From positions 1 through 64,000 of the forward strand of contig JADGPL010000003.1 in NCBI GenBank assembly GCA_017882455.1: a stretch of 64,000 bases of DNA, read 5' to 3'. The notes under the pieces are model-generated. The model saw only the letters and a program-made list of their open reading frames with translations. It had not been told where the DNA came from and searched no databases. The DNA is from Solirubrobacteraceae bacterium (GTDB taxonomy: Bacteria > Actinomycetota > Thermoleophilia > Solirubrobacterales > Solirubrobacteraceae). Both the position numbers and the translations under genes were made by a program. Position 1 is the stretch's first letter. Each line of letters opens with the position of its first letter. Of the stretch, positions 17,085-26,333 are shown in pieces.

Positions 17085-17261
17085 CTAGGCCTTGGCGCGA
17101 TCGCGCCAGGACCGCTTGACGTTGGCCGCGATCACATCGACGAGCGCGCCGCGCACCTCGGCGAGATCGGCCAGCAGACCGTCGTCGGCCGGAGCCTCAC
17201 GAAGGATGTCGCGAAGCACATTGGACGACACCCAAGGATCACGTTGCTCGGTGTGCGGCAC
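17085..17261 (-). CDS. possible 58-residue hypothetical protein
   Basis: GTG at 17261 overlaps the last base of the aldo/keto reductase TAG (TAGTG). The frame reads VPHTEQRDPWVSSNVLRDIL and then a helical, normally composed stretch (APADDGLLADLAEVRGALVD) ending in a basic tail. The composition is protein-like, unlike the Ser/Arg-rich frames on the other strand. No family is recognised; it could be a genuine small gene or the tail of a decayed one. Confidence 0.4.
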   Translation of the reverse strand: MPHTEQRDPWVSSNVLRDILREAPADDGLLADLAEVRGALVDVIAANVKRSWRDRAKA

Positions 17262-18175
17262 TATGTCGGCAGCGAGTGCGCGGCCGAGCTGAGGCGCTCG
17301 ATCTCATCGGGCGCGAGCTCCAGCCGTGTGGAGTCGAGCAGGTCGCGCAGCTGCTCGGGCGAGGTGGCGCTGGCGATCGGGGCGAGGACGGTGGGCTGGG
17401 CCACCAGCCAGGCGAGGGACACCGCGGCAACGGAGGTGCCGTGGGCGGATGCGATCCCGTCGAGCGCGTCGAGCACGGCGAAGCCACGCTCGTTGAAGTA
17501 GCTCTCGCGAACGCCTGCAGCGCGCGGGCTGTCCACCTGCTCGCCGTCGCGACGGTACTTGCCCGTGAGGAAGCCACGAGCCAGGCCGAAGTAGGGAATG
17601 CAGGCGAGGCCGTGGCGCTCGCACACCCCCGCCAGCTCGGACTCGTAGTCGCGCTCCAGCAGGTTGTAATGGGGCTGCAGCGCAACGTAGGCGGCCATGC
17701 CGTCGCGCTCGCCGATGCGCAGCGCCTGCTCGAGGCGCTCAGCGCTGTAGTTGGAGGCGCCCGCATGACTGATCTTGCCGCCCTGAATCAGAGCGTGAAA
17801 GGCGCCGAGCGTCTCCTCCAGGGGCGTGTCAGGATCATCCTGATGGGCGTAGTAGAGGTCGATCATGTCAATCCCCAGCCGCTGCAGCGAGCCGTCGACG
17901 CTCTCCTCGATCGAGACGGCGGACAGGCCCGGGATGTCGGGTGACATCCCGACCTTGGTCGCGATCACGAGCTTCTCGCGGTTGCCCCGCGCGGCGATCC
18001 AACGGCCGATGATCCGCTCGGACGCACCCACGCCATCGGGGCCGCGGCGACCGTATATGTCGGCGGTGTCGATGAAGTTCCCACCGGCCTCGAAGTAGGC
18101 GTCGAGCACCTCGAAGGAGCGCTGCTCGTCGATCGTCCAGCCGAACACGTTCCCGCCCAGGCACAGCGGGAACAC
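17261..18175 (-). CDS. aldo/keto reductase, start codon uncertain
   Basis: 304 residues as drawn from the GTG at 18175. AKR motifs: FIDTADIYGRRG (Asp, Tyr), IATKVG (Lys), YYAHQDDPDTP (His) and FGLARGFLTGKYR. The first beta-hairpin normally read before SPLCLGGN is encoded further upstream in frame (RISRLAGTDLDVFPLCLGGN). No ATG, GTG or TTG lies between it and an in-frame TAA at about 18220. Either an unusual start is used, or the gene has lost its start and is expressed from the internal GTG without strand 1. Substrate unknown. Confidence 0.88.
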   Translation of the reverse strand: MFPLCLGGNVFGWTIDEQRSFEVLDAYFEAGGNFIDTADIYGRRGPDGVGASERIIGRWIAARGNREKLVIATKVGMSPDIPGLSAVSIEESVDGSLQRLGIDMIDLYYAHQDDPDTPLEETLGAFHALIQGGKISHAGASNYSAERLEQALRIGERDGMAAYVALQPHYNLLERDYESELAGVCERHGLACIPYFGLARGFLTGKYRRDGEQVDSPRAAGVRESYFNERGFAVLDALDGIASAHGTSVAAVSLAWLVAQPTVLAPIASATSPEQLRDLLDSTRLELAPDEIERLSSAAHSLPT

Positions 18176-18265
18176 GTCGAGGTCGGTGCCGGCGAGACGG
18201 GAGATGCGCTCAGGTTAGCTCGCCGGGCGACACGCCTGAAGGCACAGCGGGCGAGCGGGGAGAGC

Positions 18266-18805
18266 TCAGTTGATCGTGTCCACGAGCGAGACCTGCGTGG
18301 TGAGCGTGCAGGTCCCCGTGGCGGCCTTCTTGGCCGTGGGAGTCGTGCGCTTGGTCTTCTTCTTCTTCTTCTTCGGTTTATGGGTGGGCGCGCGCGGCGC
18401 TGCGACGCCCTTGGCAGCCGTGATCGGCGAGACCGAGCTTCCCGAGCCGAAGTCCGGCTGTTCGCCTTCGTATTCGACGTAGCCCGATTCTTCGCCGCCG
18501 GTGCACGAGATCGAGCCACCGCCTTCGACGACACTCTGCACGCTCCCGAGCGTCGCCCCGACCTTGCCCGCGAGGAATTCGGCCTTGCTCTGGCCGTCGA
18601 GCACCGCGTTGGCCATCGCCTGGCGGTAGACGGCGGTGGCCGCCGCGGCCTTGGCGCCCTGCGCGACAGGCACGCTCGCCACGCCCTCGACGGTGACGGT
18701 CCGCAGGGGAGGGGTGGTCGGGGCTTCCGCGGCCGCCACACCGAGCGTGCTCGCGACGAGGAGTCCTGCCGCCACTGCAAAGATCGCTGTGATGAGGCTC
18801 TTCAT
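18266..18805 (-). CDS. secreted SIMPL (DUF541)-like protein
   Basis: 179 residues from the ATG at 18805. A signal peptide is clear (MKSLITAIFAVAAGLLVAST then LGVAAAEA). The mature part begins RTVTVEGVASVPVAQGAKAA and resembles the SIMPL/YggE fold of oxidative-stress-linked periplasmic proteins, but is shorter than the usual 200-plus residues of mature protein. A lysine run (KPKKKKKKTKR) separates a short C-terminal strand ending VSLVDTIN. A pair of cysteines (SCTGG, GTCTLTT) could form a disulfide. Glutamate is written almost only as GAA here. Confidence 0.7.
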   Translation of the reverse strand: MKSLITAIFAVAAGLLVASTLGVAAAEAPTTPPLRTVTVEGVASVPVAQGAKAAAATAVYRQAMANAVLDGQSKAEFLAGKVGATLGSVQSVVEGGGSISCTGGEESGYVEYEGEQPDFGSGSSVSPITAAKGVAAPRAPTHKPKKKKKKTKRTTPTAKKAATGTCTLTTQVSLVDTIN

Positions 18806-18863
18806 CTGACCCTCCCTTGACGAGGCCTGGGCTACGGGCGCCACTTCAGTGTAATCGAGCCTG

Positions 18864-21800
18864 CTAGCGCCGCCGCCCCATCGCAAAGCTCTGCACCGGC
18901 GGGGCCGCCGCGCGCATGCTCGATCCCACGTCGGCGCCCTCCGGCTCCTCGCCTGCACCTGCGCCGGCCGACGCCACGGGACGCTCGCTGCCCGGCAGGC
19001 GGTGCACGCTCGCGCGGGCGAGCCGACCCGCCCCCTCCTCCACTCCCCCATCGAGGAAGCGCTCGAGCGCTGCCAGCTCGCGCACGATCACGTTGATGAC
19101 CGGGCGGATCTCCTCCTCCTGCTCCCCCCTCCCCTCGGCGGGCGTCCCGCGCATGTCCCGCACCTGGGCGCCCACGTGCTCCTGGTGGCGCTCCAGGCGA
19201 CCGTATGCGAGCAGCAACGGCTCGGCCCGCGCGAGCTGGCGGTGGCGCTCATAGACCGCCTTGGACACGATCAGGTTGATCGTCCCGAACTCGTCCTCGA
19301 ACAGCAGGAACATCGTCCCCCTGGCTGTCCCCGGGCGCTGACGGGCGATCACCAGCCCGGCCACCGCCACCGTGCAGCCGCTGGGCAGCCGGTTCAGCTG
19401 GGCGCTGGTGGCGAGCTCGACCGGGTCGGCGCCGCCGGGCACCGTCAGGCGCTCGCGCAGGATCGCCAGCGCATGCTCGCCGACGGTGACCCCACTGGTG
19501 GAGTAGTCGGCGATCAGCCGCTGCCAGCGACCGAGCTTGCGCAGGCGCGGCGTCTGCGGGAGCTCCAGGGGCAGCGCGAGCTGGGTGCTCCCCCGAGACG
19601 GGTCCGTCTCAGCCGGAGCTGCCAGGCCCAGCTGCCACAGGGCCGCTCGCCGATCGCGCTCGCCGACCGCTCTGAGCCCGGCCGAGGAGGCCAGGAGGCC
19701 GTCGCAGACACCCGCCCAGGCCAGCTGTTCGAGCGTCCTGCGCCTCACGCCGGAGCGCGCTGCGAGGTCGCTGAGATCGGCATAGGGCCCGCCCCGCTCG
19801 CGCTCGGCCACCAGGCCGTGCACCTCGGCGGCAGCGGCTTCCTTGACGTAGCCGAGGCCCAGGCGCACGCACCCGTCCTGCACCGTGCACCCCACATCCG
19901 AGGCGTTTACGTCGAGCCCGAGCACGGATATGCCGCGGTTCTCGGCCTCGTGGACGAGGCTGTCGGGGGCGTAGAAGCCCATCGGCTGCTCGTTCATCAG
20001 CGCGCACAGGAACTCCGGGCCGTAGTGGACCCGCAGCCACGTCGACTGGTAGGCCAGCAGGCCGAAGGCGGCGCTGTGGGACTTGGGGAAGCCGAAGCCG
20101 GCGAACCCCTCGACCATCTTCCACACCCGCTCGGCCGTGGCCCGCTCGGCGCCCACGTGCGCTCGCGCCCCCTCGATGAAGCGCTCGCGATGGCGCATGA
20201 GCATCTCGTGAGAGCGCTTGCGGCTCATCGCCCGGCGCAGGCCGTCCGCCTCGCCGGGCCTGAAGCCGGCGAAGGCTTCGGCGACCTGTATGACCTGGTC
20301 CTGGAAGATGATCGTGCCGAGCGTCTCGGCCAGGACCGGCTCGAGCGCCGGATGCTCGAAGGGGATCTCGTAGTCGGGGTCTTCGCGCAGGCGCTGGCGG
20401 CGCGCGATGTAGGGGTTGATCGCCCCGCCCTGGATCGGCCCGGGCCGCACGATCGCCACCTGGATGGTCAGGTCCTCGAGGTTCATCGGCCGGGTGCGCA
20501 GCAGCGACTGCATCTGGGCGCGGCTCTCGATCTGGAAGACCCCCACCGTGTCGGCGGCGCGGATCGCCCTGAAGGTCTGGGGATCGTCGAAGGGGATCCG
20601 CGAGAGGTCGATGCGCTCCCCGCGCACACGCTCGATCTCCTCGACGCAGCGCTCCACCGCCGAGAGCATCCCCAGGCCGAGCAGGTCGATCTTCAGAAAG
20701 CCCGCATCGGCGCAGGAGTCCTTATCCCACTGGACCATCTGCCTGCCCTCCATCGCCGCCGGCACCACCGGACAGCAGTCGATCAGGGGCCTGGTCGAGA
20801 CGATCATCCCGCCCGAGTGCTGGGAGAGGTGCCGGGGCAGGCCATGGGCCTGCTCGACCAGCCGGGCCAGCCAGCGCCAGCGCTCCGAGCGGATCTCCTC
20901 CGTGCCGGCTGGCCCGGCGTGCGCGCTCGCCCCTCCCCCACCGCTCAGCGCCGTGGCGATGGCCTGCTCCGAGGAGACCTCCGCGCCACCGTAGTGATCG
21001 GCGCCGCGGGCCACCCGCTCGATCTCACCGGCGGGCAGCCCGAGGACCTTGCCCAGCTCACGGATGGCGCCCCGCGCGCGGAAGGTGGGAAAGGTCGCCA
21101 CCAGCGCCGCACGATCGCTGCCGTAGCGCTCGTGCACGCGCGGGATCAGCCGCTCGCGGATGTCGCGCGGGAAGTCGAGGTCGATGTCGGGCAGCCCGGT
21201 CAGGTCCTCGTGCAGGAAGCGCCCCAGCGCCAGCCTGCCGGCCACCGGATCGATGTGCGAGAGGCCGGTGAGGTAGCAGACCAGCGATGACACCGAGGAG
21301 CCGCGCCCGCGTCCCGGGGCCAGCAGCGCGCGCGCCGAGTCGAGCCCGCCCACCCCGCGGACCTCCAGGGCGACCTCGCGCGCCAGCTCGAGCATGTCGT
21401 GGTGGAGCAGGAAGAAGCCGGCCAGGCCGAGGCGATCGATCACCCTGAGCTCCTGCTCCAGCCGTGCCTGAGCCTCCGGGCGGGCGCCCCGCTGCAGAGG
21501 GGATCCATAGCGCTCCTCCAGGCGCGCCCCGCAGAGCTCGGCCAGGCGACGCGAGGCGCCCTGCTCCTCGGCTCCCGGGTAGCGGTAGCCGAGGTCCTTG
21601 GTCAAATCGAAGGTCAGCTGCTCGGCCAGCGCCAGCGTCTCACGTACCGCCTCGGGATGGTCGGCGAAGCGGCTGAGCATGGCCTGGGGCGCGCTCATCA
21701 CGTGGCTGTGGTTGCCGCGGCGCAGCGGCTCTGAGGCATCGAGCGTGGCGTGGTGGCGGAGCGCCACGAACGCATCCTGCAGCTCGGCCCTGATGCGGGC

Positions 21801-22511
21801 GTGGGCGTGCACGTTGCCGGTGGCCACGCACCTGACGCCCAGCCGGCGAGCGAGCGCGGCGAACGCGCGGTTGCGGGCGCGATCGTGGCGGGCGTAGGGA
21901 CGCTGCAGCTCCACATAGAGGTTCTCCGCTCCGAACGCGTCGAGCAGCCGCCGCGCAGCCTGCTCGTCGACCGCGCCGTGGCCCGCGGCAGATCGACCGA
22001 TCACAGCTCCTTCGGCGCAGCCGGTCAGGCAGACCAGTCCCTCGGCGTGCTCGAGCACGACCTGCAGGTCCACCGAGGGCTCGCCCCGCTCGCGTCGCGA
22101 GGACCCCTCGCGGGTGTGGGCATGGGCGAGGGTGATGATCCGGCAGAGGTTCCTCCAGCCCTGCTCGTCGCGCACCAGCAGGGTGAGGTGCCGATTCGCA
22201 GACCCACCCGCCTGGGGCACCCCACCCGCGCCGGGCACCCCACCCGCGCCGGGCGCACCGACGACGCCGGACGCGCTCTCCACGCCGGTCACGTCGATCT
22301 CGGCGCCGTGGATGGCATGCACCCCGTGCTCGGGCGCGTTCTGGGCCAGCTCCATGGAGCCGGAGACGGAGTTGTGATCGGTCAGCGCGAGCGCCGCATA
22401 GCCAAGCTCGCCCGCCCGCTGTGCAAGCTCCTGCGGCAGCGACACGCCATCCAGGAACGAGTAGGCGGAGTGGCAGTGCAGCTCGACGTAGGGGGTCCCA
22501 CGTGCGCTCAC
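18864..22511 (-). CDS. dnaE2: error-prone DNA polymerase DnaE2 (ImuC)
   Basis: 1215 residues from the GTG at 22511 (VSARGTPYVELHCHSAYSFL). It is a C-family polymerase of the DnaE2/ImuC type that carries out SOS translesion synthesis with ImuB. The N-terminal PHP domain has ELHCHS and LTDHNSVSG. The palm aspartates sit in GRGRGSSVSS and LPDIDLDFPRDIRERL; finger and tau-like regions follow. The C-terminal OB fold (TVAVAGLVIARQRPGTARGT) is present. The PHP domain carries an extra Gly/Pro-rich insertion (about residues 85-100) encoded by an 18-bp repeat. The start overlaps the DUF6504 stop by 4 bp. Confidence 0.95.
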   Translation of the reverse strand: MSARGTPYVELHCHSAYSFLDGVSLPQELAQRAGELGYAALALTDHNSVSGSMELAQNAPEHGVHAIHGAEIDVTGVESASGVVGAPGAGGVPGAGGVPQAGGSANRHLTLLVRDEQGWRNLCRIITLAHAHTREGSSRRERGEPSVDLQVVLEHAEGLVCLTGCAEGAVIGRSAAGHGAVDEQAARRLLDAFGAENLYVELQRPYARHDRARNRAFAALARRLGVRCVATGNVHAHARIRAELQDAFVALRHHATLDASEPLRRGNHSHVMSAPQAMLSRFADHPEAVRETLALAEQLTFDLTKDLGYRYPGAEEQGASRRLAELCGARLEERYGSPLQRGARPEAQARLEQELRVIDRLGLAGFFLLHHDMLELAREVALEVRGVGGLDSARALLAPGRGRGSSVSSLVCYLTGLSHIDPVAGRLALGRFLHEDLTGLPDIDLDFPRDIRERLIPRVHERYGSDRAALVATFPTFRARGAIRELGKVLGLPAGEIERVARGADHYGGAEVSSEQAIATALSGGGGASAHAGPAGTEEIRSERWRWLARLVEQAHGLPRHLSQHSGGMIVSTRPLIDCCPVVPAAMEGRQMVQWDKDSCADAGFLKIDLLGLGMLSAVERCVEEIERVRGERIDLSRIPFDDPQTFRAIRAADTVGVFQIESRAQMQSLLRTRPMNLEDLTIQVAIVRPGPIQGGAINPYIARRQRLREDPDYEIPFEHPALEPVLAETLGTIIFQDQVIQVAEAFAGFRPGEADGLRRAMSRKRSHEMLMRHRERFIEGARAHVGAERATAERVWKMVEGFAGFGFPKSHSAAFGLLAYQSTWLRVHYGPEFLCALMNEQPMGFYAPDSLVHEAENRGISVLGLDVNASDVGCTVQDGCVRLGLGYVKEAAAAEVHGLVAERERGGPYADLSDLAARSGVRRRTLEQLAWAGVCDGLLASSAGLRAVGERDRRAALWQLGLAAPAETDPSRGSTQLALPLELPQTPRLRKLGRWQRLIADYSTSGVTVGEHALAILRERLTVPGGADPVELATSAQLNRLPSGCTVAVAGLVIARQRPGTARGTMFLLFEDEFGTINLIVSKAVYERHRQLARAEPLLLAYGRLERHQEHVGAQVRDMRGTPAEGRGEQEEEIRPVINVIVRELAALERFLDGGVEEGAGRLARASVHRLPGSERPVASAGAGAGEEPEGADVGSSMRAAAPPVQSFAMGRRR

Positions 22512-22738
22512 TGGACGAACCACGCGCCTGAGCACAGATCGTGGAAGACGACCACGTTGCGTCCGCGCGCGCCGATCAGCTCCCAGTAACGGCGGCGCAG
22601 CGGCTCGGCGGTCCACCACTGATCCTCGACCAGCCAGGACTCGCGCAGGGCCTCCACAGCTTCGCCGTCAACCGCGGCCGGAGCGCCGTCTCGCCAGCGC
22701 ACGCACGCGGGCCGGGGCTGATTCAGGGTGCGTGGCAT
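22508..22738 (-). CDS. DUF6504-like small protein of the mutasome operon
   Basis: 76 residues from the ATG at 22738. The core RESWLVEDQWWTAEPLRRRY followed by WELIGARGRNVVVFHDL and GAWFVQ is the pattern of small proteins regularly found between imuB and dnaE2 in actinobacteria. The function is unknown; the position argues for a role with the ImuB-DnaE2 polymerase pair. It starts 28 bp after imuB and overlaps dnaE2 (GTGA), so all three genes form one operon. Confidence 0.8.
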   Translation of the reverse strand: MPRTLNQPRPACVRWRDGAPAAVDGEAVEALRESWLVEDQWWTAEPLRRRYWELIGARGRNVVVFHDLCSGAWFVQ

Positions 22739-22766
22739 CAGGTGTTCGATTCCATGATCGTGTGCC

Positions 22767-23969
22767 TCACTCGGGGATCGGGGTGAGCACCACGCGCCGC
22801 TCGGGCACGCGCGAGTCGGGGTCCACGCAGACCGCCCGCAGGGCGGCGTCCCGTCCGGCCACGGCGCGTATCTGGGCGACCGCTTCGCGCATCCGCACGG
22901 CGCGCACCGCGGGACGGGCGGGATCCCTGTCGAACAGCGCGCCCTGGTCGCTCGCGGGAGGACCGAAGCGCTCGACGGACAGGCCCAGCGCGCCAGCGGG
23001 GGCGGGGAGCGCCTGCAGGCGCACCGACAGCGCCAGCCAGATCCGCTCGGGATCGCCGAGCGCCTGGCGGAAGACCACGCGCTCGCGCCAACCGCCGCCC
23101 GCGAGCAGCTGGGCGGAGAGGGTGACCGCGCGCAGCGTGCGCCCGCGGCGCTCGGCGCGGGCGAGCAGCCGGTTGACCAGCACCCCCAGCACGCGCCTCA
23201 GCGCCGTGCCCGAGCTCGCGTCGCCGACCTCCATCGACTCCTCCAGACACTCCTCCAGGCGGCGGGGCTGGAGCGGGCTGTCCTCCCCGCGCGCCAGCCT
23301 GTGGGCGAGCGTCCCAGCGACCCCGAAGCGATCGCTCAGCGCCGGGCGTCCAAGCCGCTCGAGCTCGCCGAGCGTGCGCACGCCCAGACGCGAGAGCGGC
23401 GCCACCAGCGCCGCGGTCTGCTCGCGAAAGCCGAGCAGGGCGATCGGCCGACCCGCGAGCCAGCGCCCGGCCTGCATGCCATCGAGCACCAGCGCCCGGC
23501 GCGAGCGCACCGCCAGCGCGGCGGCCAGCGCACAGAAGCGCGTGGACCCCGCACCCATGCGCGCGGGCCGGTCGAGCGCGTGGCGGGCTGCGGCGATCAC
23601 AGCGGCGTCGCCGCCATGCAGGGCGCGCAGGCCGTCGGTCTCGAAGTAGGCCACTCCCGCGCCGGCCGGCTCGACGGCGGCGCCGATCGATTCCAGGGCG
23701 CGGAGCGCGGCCTCCCAGGCCTCGGCCACCCGCACGGGATCCGCCGGGACGAGCACGAGCTCGGGACAGCGCGCGAGCGCCTCGCCCAGGGCCATCCCGC
23801 GGAGCACGCCGAAGGCCTCCGCGGTTCCGGAGACCTCCCCCACTCGCTGCTCTGCGCCAGTGAGCGGCGCCACCGCCAGCGTGCGTCCGCCGAGCGCCTG
23901 CCGGGCGCTCGAGCGATCGCCGACAGCCACTGAGAGCTCGAAGCGGGGCAGGTACACGCAGACGACCAT
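22767..23969 (-). CDS. imuB: Y-family polymerase-like protein ImuB
   Basis: 400 residues from the ATG at 23969; an ATG at 23987 would read through the LexA box. It has the DinB/UmuC fold, but the catalytic first motif is VVCVYLPRFELSV with no metal-binding aspartate. This is the hallmark of ImuB, which is inactive as a polymerase and recruits DnaE2 to the sliding clamp. Later blocks (YFETDGLRALHG, VRSRRALVLDG, RPIALLGFREQTAAL) fit the family. No imuA or imuA' is adjacent. The gene lies 33 bp downstream of the mce ATPase stop. Confidence 0.9.
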   Translation of the reverse strand: MVVCVYLPRFELSVAVGDRSSARQALGGRTLAVAPLTGAEQRVGEVSGTAEAFGVLRGMALGEALARCPELVLVPADPVRVAEAWEAALRALESIGAAVEPAGAGVAYFETDGLRALHGGDAAVIAAARHALDRPARMGAGSTRFCALAAALAVRSRRALVLDGMQAGRWLAGRPIALLGFREQTAALVAPLSRLGVRTLGELERLGRPALSDRFGVAGTLAHRLARGEDSPLQPRRLEECLEESMEVGDASSGTALRRVLGVLVNRLLARAERRGRTLRAVTLSAQLLAGGGWRERVVFRQALGDPERIWLALSVRLQALPAPAGALGLSVERFGPPASDQGALFDRDPARPAVRAVRMREAVAQIRAVAGRDAALRAVCVDPDSRVPERRVVLTPIPE

Positions 23970-23970
23970 A

Positions 23971-23984
23971 CGAACATATGTTCG
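23971..23984. promoter_or_regulatory. LexA (SOS) box of the imuB operon
   Basis: The perfect palindrome cgaacatatgttcg matches the actinobacterial and Gram-positive SOS box GAAC-N4-GTTC. It lies one base upstream of the imuB ATG at 23969, where a ribosome site would otherwise be. This implies either a leaderless transcript or use of the earlier ATG. LexA repression of this operon is expected. Confidence 0.88.
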
Positions 23985-24002
23985 CATATGGCCGGCCGCG
24001 GG

Positions 24003-24821
24003 TCAATCCATCGTCAGCGGGCCCTCCGCGGATCCGCTCAGGAACTGGCGCACGAAGGGGTTCTCCGAGGAGAACATCCTGGCCGCGTCACCCGCCTCCA
24101 CGATCCGCCCGCGCCACAGCAGCGCGATGTACTCGCCGATCCGGCGGGCCGAGGCGATGTCGTGGGTGACCACCAGGTAGGTGCCGCCATGGATCGCGTG
24201 CATCTCCTGGATCAGCTCGCACAGCAGCGCCGTGCGCACCGGATCCAGGCCCGAGTCGGGCTCGTCGAAGATCACGATCTCGGGCTCCATCACGAGCGCA
24301 CGGGCGAAGCCGGCGCGCTTGCGCATACCGCCCGAGAGCTGCGATGGCGCATCGTCCATCGCGTCCCCGAGGCCGACGTCGGCGAGGCGCTGGGTGACGC
24401 GCTCTGCGATCTGCGCCTCGGAGTAGTCGGTGTGCTGGCGCAGGGGGAAGGCGACGTTGTCGAACACTGACATCGAGCCGAACAGGGCTCCGTCCTGGAA
24501 GAGCACGCCGATCTTGCGCCGCAGCTCGAGCAGCTTGGGCATCGTCAGGCTGGGAACGGACTGGCCTTTGACGAGCAGATCGCCCGAGTCGGGGAACATC
24601 AACCCGATGATGTGCTTGATCAGCACGCTCTTGCCCGTGCCCGAAGGGCCCAGCACGACCGTGATCGTGTCGTCGGGGAAGGCCACGTTCAGCCCGTTGA
24701 GCACGGGCACCCCGCCGAGACGCTTGTGCACGTCGATGCAGCGGATCGACCAGTTGCCGGCCTCCGGGTCGCCCGAGAGGTCGAGCTCGCTCGAGTGGTA
24801 CTGGTAGTCGTCGGCGGTCAC
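24003..24821 (-). CDS. ABC transporter ATPase of the Mce system (MlaF/Mkl-like)
   Basis: 272 residues from a GTG at 24821 that overlaps the last Mce gene (GTGA) and follows a GGAGG site. Motifs: Walker A GPSGTGKSVLIKHIIGL, Q-loop VLFQDGALFGSM, signature LSGGMRKRAGFARAL, Walker B IVIFDEPDSGLDPVR and switch VTHDIASA. The SGTGKS Walker A and DEPDSGLDPVR are characteristic of MlaF/Mkl ATPases that drive Mce lipid transport. It is the last gene of the mce operon; the YrbE/MlaE permeases it must act on are not in this window. Confidence 0.93.
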   Translation of the reverse strand: MTADDYQYHSSELDLSGDPEAGNWSIRCIDVHKRLGGVPVLNGLNVAFPDDTITVVLGPSGTGKSVLIKHIIGLMFPDSGDLLVKGQSVPSLTMPKLLELRRKIGVLFQDGALFGSMSVFDNVAFPLRQHTDYSEAQIAERVTQRLADVGLGDAMDDAPSQLSGGMRKRAGFARALVMEPEIVIFDEPDSGLDPVRTALLCELIQEMHAIHGGTYLVVTHDIASARRIGEYIALLWRGRIVEAGDAARMFSSENPFVRQFLSGSAEGPLTMD

Positions 24822-26332
24822 CCTTTGCCTCCGTAGGTCACGTGCGGGAACTGGCTGCTCTGGCCGTTGAAGGTGGACGGCCCCTGCTGGTTGCAGCCGG
24901 GAGCCGCGACTTCGTTGGAGCCTTCGGGCTTGTTGGCGACCTTGAATTCGATGATCTGCTGGATGATTTCTTCGGAGACGGTTTCGTTCGCCGGCCCGCT
25001 GACCGAGGGGGCGGAGTCCGCGCAGGTCTTGCTGCTGAACACGGGCAGCCCGCTGACGAGCGATTTGTAGGCGCCGGGGAGCTGGTAGGCGTTTGCTCGG
25101 CTCGTGCCGATCGCGCTCTTGTAGGTCGTCAGGCCCTCGGGGCTCAGCACCTGCATCGCCGTCAGGTAGTGCTGCTTGGGACCTTTCGTTCCCAGTGCGA
25201 TGTTGCTGTTCTTTTCGCTCGTCTGGGCGGCCGCGGTGAGGTTGGCGAAGAATGCCTGCACCTCGGGCACGTACTCGCCCGTGTACTGCAGGAACGGGTC
25301 GAGGTTGTGCAGCACAGGCCTCACGTTTTCGAGCACCGGGGTCGTCAGGTCGAGGGTCTTCTTGAGGTCCGGAAGCCCTACCTTGGCGGCCTTGGTGAGC
25401 GGCCCGAGCGAGGTGAGGAACTTGTCGAATTCGGGAGCGAAGGGCTTGGCCGCGCCCAGCAGGGACGAGAGCGCTCGCTCGGCGGGCTTGAATTCGGTGA
25501 GGAACGGGCTCGCGTCGGCGGCGAAGCGGTCGAGTTCTTTGAGCGCAGTGCGGGAGTTGCGCTCGAAGCCAGGCAGCGCGCGGAAGGCCGCGGCGAACGC
25601 CTGGCTGCCTTCGGCGGCGGCATGGAAGGTGTGCTCGCCGTTGACGATCAGCCCTTCGAGCTGGTGGTCGCGGCTGGCCAGCGCGTTGAAGACCACGCCC
25701 GTGTTGTGCACGAGCGCGCGCACAGCCCCCTCCTGGGAGTCGAGGATGGTGACGAGCTTGTTGGTGTGTTCGACGAACGGCTCGAGCTTGGCGAAGTCGG
25801 AGTTGATGGCTTCGCCCTTCCCGTTGATGCCTTCGGCGACCGCCTGCTGCCAGATCTGGAAGTCCTTGCGCGTCTTGGGGTCGAAGGCCGAGAGGATGTC
25901 GTCGAGCGTGACCGAGTGTTCGACCTGGCTGACGGCCAGCTCGCCATCGTCGGGCAGGAAGCGCCCGCTGTTGCCCTCGGGGATCAGCTGCACGTAAGTC
26001 TCGCCCAGCAGCGTCTTCTGGCGCAGGATCGCGTGCATGTTCGCGCGAATCGGCGCGTACCTGCCGGCGACTTCGAGCGTCGCGTGCGTACGCCCGTCGC
26101 TGCCCAGCTCGAGCGAGATCACGTGCCCGACGTTCACGCCGCTGATGCGCACATCGGACTGTTCGGCCAGCGCGAGGGTGCGCGGGAAGGCGACGGTCAT
26201 GCGATAGCCCTTGGGCTTCAGCGGCAGCGGCCCGCCGAAGGACTCCCACAGGAACATCAGCAGCCCGAAGCAGCTGAGCACGAACAGGATGATCACGAGG
26301 ATGTTGCCGAGCGTGGGTGCGCGCTTTTGCAT
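24818..26332 (-). CDS. MCE family protein (sixth of the operon)
   Basis: 504-residue Mce protein. One N-terminal membrane anchor (NILVIILFVLSCFGLLMFLW), then the MlaD/MCE core (YRMTVAFPRTLALAEQSDVR, ISGVNVGHVISLEL). A long helical region follows, dominated by paired hydrophobics, which in mycobacterial Mce proteins builds the periplasmic lipid tunnel. The C terminus has cysteine-containing tail segments (KTCADSAPS, APGCNQQG). It overlaps the ATPase gene by 4 bp and begins two bases from the preceding Mce stop. Confidence 0.93.
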   Translation of the reverse strand: MQKRAPTLGNILVIILFVLSCFGLLMFLWESFGGPLPLKPKGYRMTVAFPRTLALAEQSDVRISGVNVGHVISLELGSDGRTHATLEVAGRYAPIRANMHAILRQKTLLGETYVQLIPEGNSGRFLPDDGELAVSQVEHSVTLDDILSAFDPKTRKDFQIWQQAVAEGINGKGEAINSDFAKLEPFVEHTNKLVTILDSQEGAVRALVHNTGVVFNALASRDHQLEGLIVNGEHTFHAAAEGSQAFAAAFRALPGFERNSRTALKELDRFAADASPFLTEFKPAERALSSLLGAAKPFAPEFDKFLTSLGPLTKAAKVGLPDLKKTLDLTTPVLENVRPVLHNLDPFLQYTGEYVPEVQAFFANLTAAAQTSEKNSNIALGTKGPKQHYLTAMQVLSPEGLTTYKSAIGTSRANAYQLPGAYKSLVSGLPVFSSKTCADSAPSVSGPANETVSEEIIQQIIEFKVANKPEGSNEVAAPGCNQQGPSTFNGQSSQFPHVTYGGKG

Positions 26333-26333
26333 C

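Noticed and set aside
22205-22265. Short 18-bp repeat within dnaE2 as a mobile element
   Set aside because: Only two to three imperfect units coding for a Gly/Ala/Pro-rich linker in the PHP domain; ordinary in-frame slippage.
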